From assembly GCA_946800325.1 (NCBI GenBank), contig OX326959.1, positions 41,976,551 to 42,040,550 on the forward strand: a stretch of 64,000 bases of DNA, in the 5' to 3' direction. Origin of the DNA: Luzula sylvatica (lineage: Eukaryota; Streptophyta; Magnoliopsida; Poales; Juncaceae). Below are positions 46,760 through 62,100 of the stretch, piece by piece. The notes under the pieces were generated by a model that made no database searches, was not told the origin of the DNA, and saw only the letters and a list, made by a program, of their open reading frames with translations. How positions within the stretch are numbered: position 1 is the first letter of the stretch; every line of letters starts with the position of its first letter. The position numbers and the translations under genes are program-made.

Positions 46760-49700
46760 TCACAAACACTAAGAAAGTTTGTTTTTCGATTCAAAACAAG
46801 ATTTTAACGCTTTGAGGAGTTCAAATAACGTGTTTTGAGATCATTTGTATCGTATCTTTTACTACATAACTTTTCACCAAATTTCACGAACACTAAGAAA
46901 GTTTGTTTTTCGATTCAAAACAAGATTTTAGCGCCTTGAGGAGTTCAAATAACGTGTTTTTAGATCATTTGTATCGTATCTTTTACTACATAACTTTTCA
47001 CCAAATTTCACACACACTAAGAAAGTTTGTTTTTCGAATCAAAACAAGATTTTAGCGCCTTGAGTAGTTCAAATAACGTGTTTTTAGATCATTTGTATCG
47101 TATCTTTTACTGTATTACTTTTCACCAAATTTGACAAACACTAAGTAAGTTTGTTTTTCGATTCAAAACAAGATTTTAACGTTTTGTGGAGTTCAAATGA
47201 CGTGTTTTGAGATCATTTGTATCGTATCTTTTACTACATAACTTTTCACCAAATTTCACAAATACTAAGAAAGTTTGTTTTTCGATTCAAAACATGATTT
47301 TAACGCTTTGAGGAGTTCAAATAACGTGTTTTGAGATCATTTGTATCGTATCTTTTACTACATAAATTTTCACCAAATTTCACAAACACTAAGAAATTTT
47401 GTTTTTCGATTCAAAACAAGATTTTAACGCTTTGTGGAGTTCAAATAACGTGTTTTGAGATCATTTGTATCGTATCTTTTACTACATAACTTTTCACCAA
47501 ATTTCACAAACACTAAGAAAGTTTGTTTTTCGATTCAAAACAAGATTTTAACGCTTTGAGGAGTTCAAATAACGTGTTTTGAGATCATTTGTATCGTATC
47601 TTTTACTACATAAATTTTCACCAAATTTCACAAACACTAAGAAATATTGTTTTTCGATTCAAAACAAGATTTTAACGCTTAGTGGAGTTCAAATAACGTG
47701 TTTTGAGATCATTTGTATCGTATCTTTTACTACATAACTTTTCACCAAATTACACAAACACTAAGAAAGTTTGTTTTTCGATTCAAAACAAGATTTTAAC
47801 GCTTTGAGGAGTTCAAATAACGTGTTTTGAGATCATTTGTATCGTATCTTTTACTACATAACTTTTCACCAAATTTCACAAACACTAAGAAAGTTTGTTT
47901 ACCGATTCAAAACAAGATTTTAACGCTTTGAGGAGTTCAAATAACCTGTTTTTAGATCATTTGTATCGTATCTTTTACTACATAACTTTTCACCAAATTT
48001 CACAAAAACTAAGAAAGTTTGTTTTTCGATTCAAAACAAGATTTTAACGCTTTGTGGAGTTCAAATAACGTGTTTTTAGATCATTTGTATCGTATCTTTT
48101 ACTACATAACTTTTCACCAAATTTCACAAACACTAAGAAAGTTTGTTTTTCGATTCAAAACAAGATTTTAATGCTTTGTGGAGTTCAAATAACGTGTTTT
48201 GAGATCATTTGTATCGTATCTTTTACGACATCACTTTTCACCAAATTTCACAAACACTAAGAATGTTTGTTTTTTGATTCAAAACAAGATTTTAACGCTT
48301 TGTGGAGTTCAAGTAACGTGTTTTGAGATCATTTGTATCGTATCTTTTACTACATAACTTTTCACCAAATTTCACAAACACTAAGAAAGTTTGTTTTTCG
48401 ATTCAAAACAAAATTTTAGCGCCTTGAGGAGTTCAAATAACGTGTTTTTAGATCATTTGTATCGTATCTTTTACTACATAACTTTTCACCAAATTTCACA
48501 AACACTAAGAGAGTTTGTTTTTCGATTCAAAACAAGATTTTAACGCTTTGTGGAGTTCAAATAACGTGTTTTGAGATCATTTGTATCGTATCTTTTGCTA
48601 CATAACTTTTCACCAAATTTCACAAACACTAAGAAAGTTTGTTTTTGGATTCAAAACAAGATTTTAACGCTTTGATGAGTTCAAATAACGTGTTTTGAGA
48701 TCATTTGTATCGTATCTTTTACTACATTAATTTTCACCAAATTTCACAAACACTAAGACAGTTTGTTTTTCGATTCAAAACAAGATTTTAACGCTTAGTG
48801 GAGTTCAAATAACGTGTTTTGAGATCATTTGTATCGTATCTTTTACTACATAACTTTTCACCACATTTCACAAACACTAAGAAAGTTTGTTTTTCGATTC
48901 AAAACAAGATTTTAGCGCCTTGAGGAGTTCAAATAACGTGTTTTGAGATCATTTGTATCGTATCTTTTACTACATAACTTTTCACCAAATTTCACAAACA
49001 CTAAGAGAGTTTGTTTTTCGATTCAAAACAAGATTTTAACGCTTTGTGGAGTTCAAATAACGTGTTTTGAGATCATTTGTATCGTATCTTTTACTACATA
49101 ACTTTTCACCAAATTTCACAAACACTAAGAAAGTTTGTTTTTAGATTCAAAACAAGATTTTAACGCTTTGATGAGTTCAAATAACGTGTTTTGAGATCAT
49201 TTGTATCGTATCTTTTACTACATAACTTTTCACTAAATTTCACAAACACTAAGAAAGTTTGTTTTTCGATTCAAAACAAGATTTTAACGCTTTGTGGAGT
49301 TCAAATAACGTGTTTTGAGATCATTTGTATCGTATCTTTTACGACATAACTTTTCACCAAATTTCACAAACACTAAGACAGTTTGTTTTTTGATTCAAAA
49401 CAAGATTTTAACGCTTTGTGGAGTTCAAGTAACGTGTTTTGAGACCATTTGTATCGTATCTTTTACTACATAACTTTTCACCAAATTTCACAAACACTAA
49501 GAAAGTTTGTTTTTCGATTCAAAACAAGATTTTAGCGCCTTGAGGAGTTCAAATAACGTGTTTTTAGATCATTTGTATCGTATCTTTTACTACATAACTT
49601 TTCACCAAATTTCACAAACACTAAGAGAGTTTGTTTTTCGAATCAAAACAAGATTTTAACGCTTGGTGGAGTTCAAATAACGTGTTTTGAGATTATTTGT

Positions 49701-52700
49701 ATCGTATCTTTTACTACATAAATTTTCACCAAATTTCACAAACACTAAGAAATATTGTTTTTCGATTCAAAACAAGATTTTAACGCTTAGTGGAGTTCAA
49801 ATAACGTGTTTTGAGATCATTTGTATCGTATCTTTTACTACATAACTTTTCACCAAATTACACAAACACTAAGAAAGTTTGTTTTTCGATTCAAAACAAG
49901 ATTTTAACGCTTTGAGGAGTTCAAATAACGTGTTTTGAGATCATTTGTATCGTATCTTTTACTACATAACTTTTCACCAAATTTCACGAACACTAAGAAA
50001 GTTTGTTTTTCGATTCAAAACAAGATTTTAGCGCCTTGAGGAGTTCAAATAACGTGTTTTTAGATCATTTGTATCGTATCTTTTACTACATAACTTTTCA
50101 CCAAATTTCACACACACTAAGAAAGTTTGTTTTTCGAATCAAAACAAGATTTTAGCGCCTTGAGTAGTTCAAATAACGTGTTTTTAGATCATTTGTATCG
50201 TATCTTTTACTGTATTACTTTTCACCAAATTTGACAAACACTAAGTAAGTTTGTTTTTCGATTCAAAACAAGATTTTAACGTTTTGTGGAGTTCAAATGA
50301 CGTGTTTTGAGATCATTTGTATCGTATCTTTTACTACATAACTTTTCACCAAATTTCACAAATACTAGGAAAGTTTGTTTTTCGATTCAAAACATGATTT
50401 TAACGCTTTGAGGAGTTCAAATAACGTGTTTTGAGATCATTTGTATCGTATCTTTTACTACATAAATTTTCACCAAATTTCACAAACACTAAGAAAGTTT
50501 GTTTTTCGATTCAAAACAAGATTTTAACGCTTTGTGGAGTTCAAATAACGTGTTTTGAGATCATTTGTATCGTATCTTTTACTACATAACTTTTCACCAA
50601 ATTTCACAAACACTAAGAAAGTTTGTTTTTCGATTCAAAACAAGATTTTAACGCTTTGAGGAGTTCAAATAACGTGTTTTGAGATCATTTGTATCGTATC
50701 TTTTACTACATAAATTTTCACCAAATTTCACAAACACTAAGAAATATTGTTTTTCGATTCAAAACAAGATTTTAACGCTTAGTGGAGTTCAAATAACGTG
50801 TTTTGAGATCATTTGTATCGTATCTTTTACTACATAACTTTTCACCAAATTACACAAACACTAAGAAAGTTTGTTTTTCGATTCAAAACAAGATTTTAAC
50901 GCTTTGAGGAGTTCAAATAACGTGTTTTGAGATCATTTGTATCGTATCTTTTACTACATAACTTTTCACCAAATTTCACAAACACTAAGAAAGTTTGTTT
51001 ACCGATTCAAAACAAGATTTTAACGCTTTGAGGAGTTCAAATAACCTGTTTTTAGATCATTTGTATCGTATCTTTTACTACATAACTTTTCACCAAATTT
51101 CACAAAAACTAAGAAAGTTTGTTTTTCGATTCAAAACAAGATTTTAACGCTTTGTGGAGTTCAAATAACGTGTTTTTAGATCATTTGTATCGTATCTTTT
51201 ACTACATAACTTTTCACCAAATTTCACAAACACTAAGAAAGTTTGTTTTTCGATTCAAAACAAGATTTTAATGCTTTGTGGAGTTCAAATAACGTGTTTT
51301 GAGATCATTTGTATCGTATCTTTTACGACATCACTTTTCACCAAATTTCACAAACACTAAGAATGTTTGTTTTTTGATTCAAAACAAGATTTTAACGCTT
51401 TGTGGAGTTCAAGTAACGTGTTTTGAGATCATTTGTATCGTATCTTTTACTACATAACTTTTCACCAAATTTCACAAACACTAAGAAAGTTTGTTTTTCG
51501 ATTCAAAACAAAATTTTAGCGCCTTGAGGAGTTCAAATAACGTGTTTTTAGATCATTTGTATCGTATCTTTTACTACATAACTTTTCACCAAATTTCACA
51601 AACACTAAGAGAGTTTGTTTTTCGATTCAAAACAAGATTTTAACGCTTTGTGGAGTTCAAATAACGTGTTTTGAGATCATTTGTATCGTATCTTTTGCTA
51701 CATAACTTTTCACCAAATTTCACAAACACTAAGAAAGTTTGTTTTTGGATTCAAAACAAGGTTTTAACGCTTTGATGAGTTCAAATAACGTGTTTTGAGA
51801 TCATTTGTATCGTATCTTTTACTACATTAATTTTCACCAAATTTCACAAACACTAAGACAGTTTGTTTTTCGATTCAAAACAAGATTTTAACGCTTAGTG
51901 GAGTTCAAATAACGTGTTTTGAGATCATTTGTATCGTATCTTTTACTACATAACTTTTCACCACATTTCACAAACACTAAGAAAGTTTGTTTTTCGATTC
52001 AAAACAAGATTTTAGCGCCTTGAGGAGTTCAAATAACGTGTTTTGAGATCATTTGTATCGTATCTTTTACTACATAACTTTTCACCAAATTTCACAAACA
52101 CTAAGAGAGTTTGTTTTTCGATTCAAAACAAGATTTTAACGCTTTGTGGAGTTCAAATAACGTGTTTTGAGATCATTTGTATCGTATCTTTTACTACATA
52201 ACTTTTCACCAAATTTCACAAACACTAAGAAAGTTTGTTTTTAGATTCAAAACAAGATTTTAACGCTTTGATGAGTTCAAATAACGTGTTTTGAGATCAT
52301 TTGTATCGTATCTTTTACTACATAACTTTTCACTAAATTTCACAAACACTAAGAAAGTTTGTTTTTCGATTCAAAACAAGATTTTAACGCTTTGTGGAGT
52401 TCAAATAACGTGTTTTGAGATCATTTGTATCGTATCTTTTACGACATAACTTTTCACCAAATTTCACAAACACTAAGACAGTTTGTTTTTTGATTCAAAA
52501 CAAGATTTTAACGCTTTGTGGAGTTCAAGTAACGTGTTTTGAGACCATTTGTATCGTATCTTTTACTACATAACTTTTCACCAAATTTCACAAACACTAA
52601 GAAAGTTTGTTTTTCGATTCAAAACAAGATTTTAGCGCCTTGAGGAGTTCAAATAACGTGTTTTTAGATCATTTGTATCGTATCTTTTACTACATAACTT

Positions 52701-55700
52701 TTCACCAAATTTCACAAACACTAAGAGAGTTTGTTTTTCGAATCAAAACAAGATTTTAACGCTTGGTGGAGTTCAAATAACGTGTTTTGAGATTATTTGT
52801 ATCGTATCTTTTACTACATAAATTTTCACCAAATTTCACAAACACTAAGAAATATTGTTTTTCGATTCAAAACAAGATTTTAACGCTTAGTGGAGTTCAA
52901 ATAACGTGTTTTGAGATCATTTGTATCGTATCTTTTACTACATAACTTTTCACCAAATTACACAAACACTAAGAAAGTTTGTTTTTCGATTCAAAACAAG
53001 ATTTTAACGCTTTGAGGAGTTCAAATAACGTGTTTTGAGATCATTTGTATCGTATCTTTTACTACATAACTTTTCACCAAATTTCACGAACACTAAGAAA
53101 GTTTGTTTTTCGATTCAAAACAAGATTTTAGCGCCTTGAGGAGTTCAAATAACGTGTTTTTAGATCATTTGTATCGTATCTTTTACTACATAACTTTTCA
53201 CCAAATTTCACACACACTAAGAAAGTTTGTTTTTCGAATCAAAACAAGATTTTAGCGCCTTGAGTAGTTCAAATAACGTGTTTTTAGATCATTTGTATCG
53301 TATCTTTTACTGTATTACTTTTCACCAAATTTGACAAACACTAAGTAAGTTTGTTTTTCGATTCAAAACAAGATTTTAACGTTTTGTGGAGTTCAAATGA
53401 CGTGTTTTGAGATCATTTGTATCGTATCTTTTACTACATAACTTTTCACCAAATTTCACAAATACTAAGAAAGTTTGTTTTTCGATTCAAAACATGATTT
53501 TAACGCTTTGAGGAGTTCAAATAACGTGTTTTGAGATCATTTGTATCGTATCTTTTACTACATAAATTTTCACCAAATTTCACAAACACTAAGAAAGTTT
53601 GTTTTTCGATTCAAAACAAGATTTTAACGCTTTGTGGAGTTCAAATAACGTGTTTTGAGATCATTTGTATCGTATCTTTTACTACATAACTTTTCACCAA
53701 ATTTCACAAACACTAAGAAAGTTTGTTTTTCGATTCAAAACAAAATTTTAACGCTTTGAGGAGTTCAAATAACGTGTTTTGAGATCATTTGTATCGTATC
53801 TTTTACTACATAAATTTTCACCAAATTTCACAAACACTAAGAAATATTGTTTTTCGATTCAAAACAAGATTTTAACGCTTAGTGGAGTTCAAATAACGTG
53901 TTTTGAGATCATTTGTATCGTATCTTTTACTACATAACTTTTCACCAAATTACACAAACACTAAGAAAGTTTGTTTTTCGATTCAAAACAAGATTTTAAC
54001 GCTTTGAGGAGTTCAAATAACGTGTTTTGAGATCATTTGTATCGTATCTTTTACTACATAACTTTTCACCAAATTTCACAAACACTAAGAAAGTTTGTTT
54101 ACCGATTCAAAACAAGATTTTAACGCTTTGAGGAGTTCAAATAACCTGTTTTTAGATCATTTGTATCGTATCTTTTACTACATAACTTTTCACCAAATTT
54201 CACAAAAACTAAGAAAGTTTGTTTTTCGATTCAAAACAAGATTTTAACGCTTTGTGGAGTTCAAATAACGTGTTTTTAGATCATTTGTATCGTATCTTTT
54301 ACTACATAACTTTTCACCAAATTTCACAAACACTAAGAAAGTTTGTTTTTCGATTCAAAACAAGATTTTAATGCTTTGTGGAGTTCAAATAACGTGTTTT
54401 GAGATCATTTGTATCGTATCTTTTACGACATCACTTTTCACCAAATTTCACAAACACTAAGAATGTTTGTTTTTTGATTCAAAACAAGATTTTAACGCTT
54501 TGTGGAGTTCAAGTAACGTGTTTTGAGATCATTTGTATCGTATCTTTTACTACATAACTTTTCACCAAATTTCACAAACACTAAGAAAGTTTGTTTTTCG
54601 ATTCAAAACAAAATTTTAGCGCCTTGAGGAGTTCAAATAACGTGTTTTTAGATCATTTGTATCGTATCTTTTACTACATAACTTTTCACCAAATTTCACA
54701 AACACTAAGAGAGTTTGTTTTTCGATTCAAAACAAGATTTTAACGCTTTGTGGAGTTCAAATAACGTGTTTTGAGATCATTTGTATCGTATCTTTTGCTA
54801 CATAACTTTTCACCAAATTTCACAAACACTAAGAAAGTTTGTTTTTGGATTCAAAACAAGGTTTTAACGCTTTGATGAGTTCAAATAACGTGTTTTGAGA
54901 TCATTTGTATCGTATCTTTTACTACATTAATTTTCACCAAATTTCACAAACACTAAGACAGTTTGTTTTTCGATTCAAAACAAGATTTTAACGCTTAGTG
55001 GAGTTCAAATAACGTGTTTTGAGATCATTTGTATCGTATCTTTTACTACATAACTTTTCACCACATTTCACTAACACTAAGAAAGTTTGTTTTTCGATTC
55101 AAAACAAGATTTTAGCGCCTTGAGGAGTTCAAATAACGTGTTTTGAGATCATTTGTATCGTATCTTTTACTACATAACTTTTCACCAAATTTCACAAACA
55201 CTAAGAGAGTTTGTTTTTCGATTCAAAACAAGATTTTAACGCTTTGTGGAGTTCAAATAACGTGTTTTGAGATCATTTGTATCGTATCTTTTACTACATA
55301 ACTTTTCACCAAATTTCACAAACACTAAGAAAGTTTGTTTTTAGATTCAAAACAAGATTTTAACGCTTTGATGAGTTCAAATAACGTGTTTTGAGATCAT
55401 TTGTATCGTATCTTTTACTACATAACTTTTCACTAAATTTCACAAACACTAAGAAAGTTTGTTTTTCGATTCAAAACAAGATTTTAACGCTTTGTGGAGT
55501 TCAAATAACGTGTTTTGAGATCATTTGTATCGTATCTTTTACGACATAACTTTTCACCAAATTTCACAAACACTAAGACAGTTTGTTTTTTGATTCAAAA
55601 CAAGATTTTAACGCTTTGTGGAGTTCAAGTAACGTGTTTTGAGACCATTTGTATCGTATCTTTTACTACATAACTTTTCACCAAATTTCACAAACACTAA

Positions 55701-56184
55701 GAAAGTTTGTTTTTCGATTCAAAACAAGATTTTAGCGCCTTGAGGAGTTCAAATAACGTGTTTTTAGATCATTTGTATCGTATCTTTTACTACATAACTT
55801 TTCACCAAATTTCACAAACACTAAGAGAGTTTGTTTTTCGAATCAAAACAAGATTTTAACGCTTGGTGGAGTTCAAATAACGTGTTTTGAGATTATTTGT
55901 ATCGTATCTTTTACTACATAAATTTTCACCAAATTTCACAAACACTAAGAAATATTGTTTTTCGATTCAAAACAAGATTTTAACGCTTAGTGGAGTTCAA
56001 ATAACGTGTTTTGAGATCATTTGTATCGTATCTTTTACTACATAACTTTTCACCAAATTACACAAACACTAAGAAAGTTTGTTTTTCGATTCAAAACAAG
56101 ATTTTAACGCTTTGAGGAGTTCAAATAACGTGTTTTGAGATCATTTGTATCGTATCTTTTACTACATAACTTTTCACCAAATTT
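46760..56184. repeat. Higher-order repeat C: a different 25-mer (3,100 bp), three copies
   Basis: CACGAACAC lies at 46885, 49985 and 53085 and GTTTACCGATTC at 47897, 50997 and 54097, each 3,100 apart. Other shared marks are GAAATATTG, ACGACATCAC, TTTTGCTACAT, CACCACATTTC and TTGATGAGTTC. Copies 2 and 3 share an AAGGTTTTAACG change (51770, 54860) that copy 1 lacks, so copies 2 and 3 are closest. The variant series differs from repeat B although the length is the same. Confidence 0.88.
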
Positions 56185-59100
56185 CACAAACACTAAGAAA
56201 GTTTGTTTACCGATTCAAAACAAGATTTTAACGCTTTGAGGAGTTCAAATAACGTGTTTTTAGATCATTTGTATCGTATCTTTTACTACATAACTTTTCA
56301 CCAAATTTCACAAAAACTAAGAAAGTTTGTTTTTCGATTCAAAACAAGATTTTAACGCTTTGTGGAGTTCAAATAACGTGTTTTTAGATCATTTGTATCG
56401 TATCTTTTACTACATAACTTTTCACCAAATTTCACAAACACTAAGAAAGTTTGTTTTTCGATTCAAAACAAGATTTTAGCGCCTTGAGGAGTTCAAATAA
56501 CGTGTTTTTAGATCATTTGTATCGTATCTTTTACTACATAACTTTTCACCAAATTTCACAAACACTAAGAGAGTTTGTTTTTCGATTCAAAACAAGATTT
56601 TAACGCTTTGTGGAGTTCAAATAACGTGTTTTGAGATCATTTGTATCGTATCTTTTGCTACATAACTTTTCACCAAATTTCACAAACACTAAGAAAGTTT
56701 GTTTTTGGATTCAAAACAAGATTTTAACGCTTTGATGAGTTCAAATAACGTGTTTTGAGATCATTTGTATCGTATCTTTTACTACATTAATTTTCACCAA
56801 ATTTCACAAACACTAAGATAGTTTGTTTTTCGATTCAAAACAAGATTTTAACGCTTAGTGGAGTTCAAATAACGTGTTTTGAGATCATTTGTATCGTATC
56901 TTTTACTACATAACTTTTCACCACATTTCACAAACACTAAGAAAGTTTGTTTTTCGATTCAAAACAAGATTTTAGCGCCTTGAGGAGTTCAAATAACGTG
57001 TTTTGAGATCATTTGTATCGTATCTTTTACTACATAACTTTTCACCAAATTTCACAAACACTAAGAGAGTTTGTTTTTCGATTCAAAACAAGATTTTAAC
57101 GCTTTGTGGAGTTCAAATAACGTGTTTTGAGATCATTTGTATCGTATCTTTTACTACATAACTTTTCACCAAATTTCACAAACACTAAGAAAGTTTGTTT
57201 TTAGATTCAAAACAAGATTTTAACGCTTTGATGAGTTCAAATAACGTGTTTTGAGATCATTTGTATCGTATCTTTTACTACATAACTTTTCACTAAATTT
57301 CACAAACACTAAGAAAGTTTGTTTTTCGATTCAAAACAAGATTTTAACGCTTTGTGGAGTTCAAATAACGTGTTTTGAGATCATTTGTATCGTATCTTTT
57401 ACGACATAACTTTTCACCAAATTTCACAAACACTAAGACAGTTTGTTTTTTGATTCAAAACAAGATTTTAACGCTTTGTGGAGTTCAAGTAACGTGTTTT
57501 GAGACCATTTGTATCGTATCTTTTACTACATAACTTTTCACCAAATTTCACAAACACTAAGAAAGTTTGTTTTTCGATTCAAAACAAGATTTTAGCGCCT
57601 TGAGGAGTTCAAATAACGTGTTTTTAGATCATTTGTATCGTATCTTTTACTACATAACTTTTCACCAAATTTCACAAACACTAAGAGAGTTTGTTTTTCG
57701 AATCAAAACAAGATTTTAACGCTTTGTGGAGTTCAAATAACGTGTTTTGAGATTATTTGTATCGTATCTTTTACTACATAACTTTTCACCAAATTTCACA
57801 AACACTAAGAAAGTTTGTTTTTCGATTCAAAACAAGATTTTAACGCTTTGATGAGTTCAAATAACGTGTTTTGAGATCATTTGTATCGTATCTTTTACTA
57901 CATTAATTTTCACCAAATTTCACAAACACTAAGAAAGTTTGTTTTTCGATTCAAAACAAGATTTTAACGCATAGTGGAGTTCAAATAACGTGTTTTGAGA
58001 TCATTTGTATCGTATCATTTACTACATAACTTTTCACCGAATTTCACAAACACTAAGAAAGTTTGTTTTTCGATTCAAAACAAGATTTTAGCGCCTTGAG
58101 GAGTTCAAATAACGTGTTTTCAGATCATTTGTATCGTATCTTTTACTACATAACTTTTCACCAAATTTCACAAACACTAAGAAAGTTTGTTTTTCGATTC
58201 AAAACAAGATTTTAACGCTTTGTGGAGTTCAAATAACGTGTTTTGAGATCATTTGTATCGTATCTTTTACTACATAACTTTTCACCAAATTTCACAAACA
58301 CTAAGAAAGTTTGTTTTTCGATTCAAAACAAGATTTTAGCGCCTTGAGGAGTTCAAATAACGTGTTTTGAAATCATTTGTATCGTATCTTTTACTACATA
58401 ACTTTTCACCAAATTTCACAAACACTAAGAAAGTTTGTTTTTCGATTCAAAACAAGATTTTAACGCTTTGAGGAGTTCAAATAACGTGTTTTGAGATCAT
58501 TTGTATCGTATCTTTTACTACATAACTTTTCACCAAATTTCACGAACACTAAGAAAGTTTGTTTTTCGATTCAAAACAAGATTTTAGCGCCTTGAGGAGT
58601 TCAAATAACGTGTTTTTAGATCATTTGTATCGTATCTTTTACTACATAACTTTTCACCAAATTTCACACACACTAAGAAAGTTTGTTTTTCGAATCAAAA
58701 CAAGATTTTAGCGCCTTGAGTAGTTCAAATAACGTGTTTTTAGATCATTTGTATCGTATCTTTTACTGTATTACTTTTCACCAAATTTGACAAACACTAA
58801 GTAAGTTTGTTTTTCGATTCAAAACAAGATTTTAACGTTTTGTGGAGTTCAAATGACGTGTTTTGAGATCATTTGTATCGTATCTTTTACTACATAACTT
58901 TTCACCAAATTTCACAAATACTAAGAAAGTTTGTTTTTCGATTCAAAACATGATTTTAACGCTTTGAGGAGTTCAAATAACGTGTTTTGAGATCATTTGT
59001 ATCGTATCTTTTACTACATAACTTTTCACCAAATTTCACAAACACTAAGAGAGTTTGTTTTTCGATTCAAAACAAGATTTTAACGCTTTGTGGAGTTCAA

Positions 59101-62100
59101 ATAACGTGTTTTGAGATCATTTGTATCGTATCTTTTACTACATAACTTTTCACCAAATTTCACAAACACTAAGAAAGTTTGTTTTTCGATTCAAAACAAG
59201 ATTTTAACGCTTTGAGGAGTTCAAATAACGTGTTTTGAGATCATTTGTATCGTATCTTTTACTACATAAATTTTCACCAAATTTCACAAACACTAAGAAA
59301 TATTGTTTTTCGATTCAAAACAAGATTTTAACGCTTAGTGGAGTTCAAATAACGTGTTTTGAGATCATTTGTATCGTATCTTTTACTACATAACTTTTCA
59401 CCAAATTACACAAACACTAAGAAAGTTTGTTTTTCGATTCAAAACAAGATTTTAACGCTTTGAGGAGTTCAAATAACGTGTTTTGAGATCATTTGTATCG
59501 TATCTTTTACTACATAACTTTTCACCAAATTTCACAAACACTAAGAAAGTTTGTTTACCGATTCAAAACAAGATTTTAACGCTTTGAGGAGTTCAAATAA
59601 CCTGTTTTTAGATCATTTGTATCGTATCTTTTACTACATAACTTTTCACCAAATTTCACAAAAACTAAGAAAGTTTGTTTTTCGATTCAAAACAAGATTT
59701 TAACGCTTTGTGGAGTTCAAATAACGTGTTTTTAGATCATTTGTATCGTATCTTTTACTACATAACTTTTCACCAAATTTCACAAACACTAAGAAAGTTT
59801 GTTTTTCGATTCAAAACAAGATTTTAATGCTTTGTGGAGTTCAAATAACGTGTTTTGAGATCATTTGTATCGTATCTTTTACGACATCACTTTTCACCAA
59901 ATTTCACAAACACTAAGAATGTTTGTTTTTTGATTCAAAACAAGATTTTAACGCTTTGTGGAGTTCAAGTAACGTGTTTTGAGATCATTTGTATCGTATC
60001 TTTTACTACATAACTTTTCACCAAATTTCACAAACACTAAGAAAGTTTGTTTTTCGATTCAAAACAAAATTTTAGCGCCTTGAGGAGTTCAAATAACGTG
60101 TTTTTAGATCATTTGTATCGTATCTTTTACTACATAACTTTTCACCAAATTTCACAAACACTAAGAGAGTTTGTTTTTCGATTCAAAACAAGATTTTAAC
60201 GCTTTGTGGAGTTCAAATAACGTGTTTTGAGATCATTTGTATCGTATCTTTTGCTACATAACTTTTCACCAAATTTCACAAACACTAAGAAAGTTTGTTT
60301 TTGGATTCAAAACAAGATTTTAACGCTTTGATGAGTTCAAATAACGTGTTTTGAGATCATTTGTATCGTATCTTTTACTACATTAATTTTCACCAAATTT
60401 CACAAACACTAAGACAGTTTGTTTTTCGATTCAAAACAAGATTTTAACGCTTAGTGGAGTTCAAATAACGTGTTTTGAGATCATTTGTATCGTATCTTTT
60501 ACTACATAACTTTTCACCACATTTCACAAACACTAAGAAAGTTTGTTTTTCGATTCAAAACAAGATTTTAGCGCCTTGAGGAGTTCAAATAACGTGTTTT
60601 GAGATCATTTGTATCGTATCTTTTACTACATAACTTTTCACCAAATTTCACAAACACTAAGAGAGTTTGTTTTTCGATTCAAAACAAGATTTTAACGCTT
60701 TGTGGAGTTCAAATAACGTGTTTTGAGATCATTTGTATCGTATCTTTTACTACATAACTTTTCACCAAATTTCACAAACACTAAGAAAGTTTGTTTTTAG
60801 ATTCAAAACAAGATTTTAACGCTTTGATGAGTTCAAATAACGTGTTTTGAGATCATTTGTATCGTATCTTTTACTACATAACTTTTCACTAAATTTCACA
60901 AACACTAAGAAAGTTTGTTTTTCGATTCAAAACAAGATTTTAACGCTTTGTGGAGTTCAAATAACGTGTTTTGAGATCATTTGTATCGTATCTTTTACGA
61001 CATAACTTTTCACCAAATTTCACAAACACTAAGACAGTTTGTTTTTTGATTCAAAACAAGATTTTAACGCTTTGTGGAGTTCAAGTAACGTGTTTTGAGA
61101 CCATTTGTATCGTATCTTTTACTACATAACTTTTCACCAAATTTCACAAACACTAAGAAAGTTTGTTTTTCGATTCAAAACAAGATTTTAGCGCCTTGAG
61201 GAGTTCAAATAACGTGTTTTTAGATCATTTGTATCGTATCTTTTACTACATAACTTTTCACCAAATTTCACAAACACTAAGAGAGTTTGTTTTTCGAATC
61301 AAAACAAGATTTTAACGCTTGGTGGAGTTCAAATAACGTGTTTTGAGATTATTTGTATCGTATCTTTTACTACATAAATTTTCACCAAATTTCACAAACA
61401 CTAAGAAATATTGTTTTTCGATTCAAAACAAGATTTTAACGCTTAGTGGAGTTCAAATAACGTGTTTTGAGATCATTTGTATCGTATCTTTTACTACATA
61501 ACTTTTCACCAAATTACACAAACACTAAGAAAGTTTGTTTTTCGATTCAAAACAAGATTTTAACGCTTTGAGGAGTTCAAATAACGTGTTTTGAGATCAT
61601 TTGTATCGTATCTTTTACTACATAACTTTTCACCAAATTTCACAAACACTAAGAAAGTTTGTTTACCGATTCAAAACAAGATTTTAACGCTTTGAGGAGT
61701 TCAAATAACGTGTTTTTAGATCATTTGTATCGTATCTTTTACTACATAACTTTTCACCAAATTTCACAAAAACTAAGAAAGTTTGTTTTTCGATTCAAAA
61801 CAAGATTTTAACGCTTTGTGGAGTTCAAATAACGTGTTTTTAGATCATTTGTATCGTATCTTTTACTACATAACTTTTCACCAAATTTCACAAACACTAA
61901 GAAAGTTTGTTTTTCGATTCAAAACAAGATTTTAATGCTTTGTGGAGTTCAAATAACGTGTTTTGAGATCATTTGTATCGTATCTTTTACGACATAACTT
62001 TTCACCAAATTTCACAAACACTAAGAATGTTTGTTTTTTGATTCAAAACAAGATTTTAACGCTTTGTGGAGTTCAAGTAACGTGTTTTGAGATCATTTGT

